Assembly (NCBI GenBank): GCA_021788565.1
Contig: JAJYKO010000410.1
Location: 1-5,882, forward strand
From: Chloroflexota bacterium
Lineage (GTDB): Bacteria > Chloroflexota > UBA6077
Direction: 5' to 3'
DNA: 5,882 bases
In this document: positions 5,436 through 5,882 of the stretch, piece after piece
Layout: each line of letters begins with the position of its first letter
Position numbering within the stretch: the first letter of the stretch is position 1
Made by a program: the position numbers and the translations under genes
Notes under the pieces: generated by a model
Told to the model about the DNA's origin: nothing
Databases searched by the model: none
The model's input: only the letters and a program-made list of their open reading frames with translations

Positions 5436-5882
5436 GATAATTGCTACTGCGGCTATAGAAGGCGCTCACGCCATTGTGGCCAAGGCGGAGGCCAGGCTCA
5501 AAGAGGCCATAGACGCGAAGGGTCCGAACGAACCGGTCGCGTTCCCGAACACCGGCTACTTCTTGCCGGTCATCTACGGCTTTACTGGTCGAAAGGTCAC
5601 CAAGCTCTCCGAGTTGGAGCCCGTGTTGACCCGGGCCAAGGAGCTGCTTCCGGTGGTTCCCGCCGAGCGGCGCTGGCTGCCATACTTGGGCGAGACGCTG
5701 GATGCCGGCGTCGCGACCCTCTTTGCCGAGGAGGCCATCGAGGCCCTCAAGTATGTCATCGGACCGAACCCCGTGGAAGGTATCTACCTCGGCGCTGCCG
5801 ATGACGTCATTCTGCGCCAGAGGGGCGTGGAGTTTGTGGACGGCACCGCGCCCGGTTTCGCCGCCGTGGTCGGTACGGCGCC
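5428..5882 (+). CDS. acsB: Acetyl-CoA synthase / CODH-ACS complex beta subunit, N-terminal part (AcsB/CdhC)
   Basis: It condenses CO, a methyl group from the corrinoid iron-sulfur protein and CoA into acetyl-CoA. Only the first 151 codons lie in the window; the gene continues past the right edge. The GTG start overlaps the acsA stop by 8 nt (5428-5435) and has a strong Shine-Dalgarno. The protein opens MSKIIATAAIEGAHAIVAKA. Family-like stretches follow: the region around PVAFPNTGYFLPVIYGFTG (similar to the PVGYPDTAYYLPVI stretch of acetogen AcsB), KVTKLSELEPVL, a helix with ETLDAGVATLFAEEAIEAL, and a segment resembling the family's GDPVVRRFGIKMVDWTIPG at DDVILRQRGVEFVDGTAPG. This is the N-terminal domain that contacts CODH and lines the CO tunnel. 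The A-cluster cysteines lie in the C-terminal domain and cannot be checked here. It begins without the longer N-terminal extension of some acetogen AcsB proteins. Confidence 0.93.
   Translation, partial: MSKIIATAAIEGAHAIVAKAEARLKEAIDAKGPNEPVAFPNTGYFLPVIYGFTGRKVTKLSELEPVLTRAKELLPVVPAERRWLPYLGETLDAGVATLFAEEAIEALKYVIGPNPVEGIYLGAADDVILRQRGVEFVDGTAPGFAAVVGTA

Noticed and set aside
1..5882. CRISPR array, insertion sequence, tRNA or rRNA
   Set aside because: No regularly spaced repeats, transposase motifs, terminal inverted repeats with target duplications, or tRNA/rRNA signatures were seen.

Overview
The window carries part of a Wood-Ljungdahl (reductive acetyl-CoA) locus. It holds an ATP-dependent corrinoid-protein activator (AcsV/RACo type) at about 544-2445, a small membrane HisKA-only protein on the opposite strand (2462-2935), a complete Ni-Fe-S carbon monoxide dehydrogenase catalytic subunit (AcsA/CooS, 3456-5435), and the first 151 codons of the acetyl-CoA synthase subunit (AcsB/CdhC, from 5428 to the window end). 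A decayed TPR-protein fragment lies on the minus strand at the left edge (1-444).

The DNA looks GC-rich, and purine-rich Shine-Dalgarno sites and sigma70-like promoters are easy to see, so the host is a bacterium. CODH clustered with ACS and a corrinoid activator is typical of strict anaerobes that fix or oxidise C1 units (acetogens, and anaerobic Chloroflexota, Actinobacteriota, Firmicutes or Desulfobacterota relatives). The sequence alone does not let me pick a phylum. The TPR remnant and the GC content would suit Chloroflexota, but that is a guess.

Layout: (i) 1-444, remnant of a TPR protein, minus strand. (ii) 445-543, a promoter-like region, a small hairpin and a Shine-Dalgarno leading to acsV, whose best-supported start is a rare ATT at 544. 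(iii) acsV, 544-2445. (iv) A perfect 9-bp inverted repeat at 2443-2464 that contains the stop codons of both acsV and the convergent HisKA gene. (v) The HisKA-only membrane protein, minus strand. (vi) 2936-3455, a divergent control region with back-to-back promoters and a long, hairpin-rich leader of about 395 nt ahead of acsA. (vii) acsA and acsB, overlapping by 8 nt and almost certainly translationally coupled.

How it works together: AcsA reduces CO2 to CO (or oxidises CO) at its Ni-Fe-S C-cluster. AcsB joins that CO to a methyl group delivered by the corrinoid iron-sulfur protein and to CoA. AcsV uses ATP and its [2Fe-2S] domain to rescue the corrinoid protein when its cobalt is accidentally oxidised to Co(II). 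The corrinoid protein (acsC/acsD) and methyltransferase (acsE) genes are not in the window. The least explained parts are the long structured acsA leader and the catalytic-domain-less histidine-kinase-like protein divergent from the operon.
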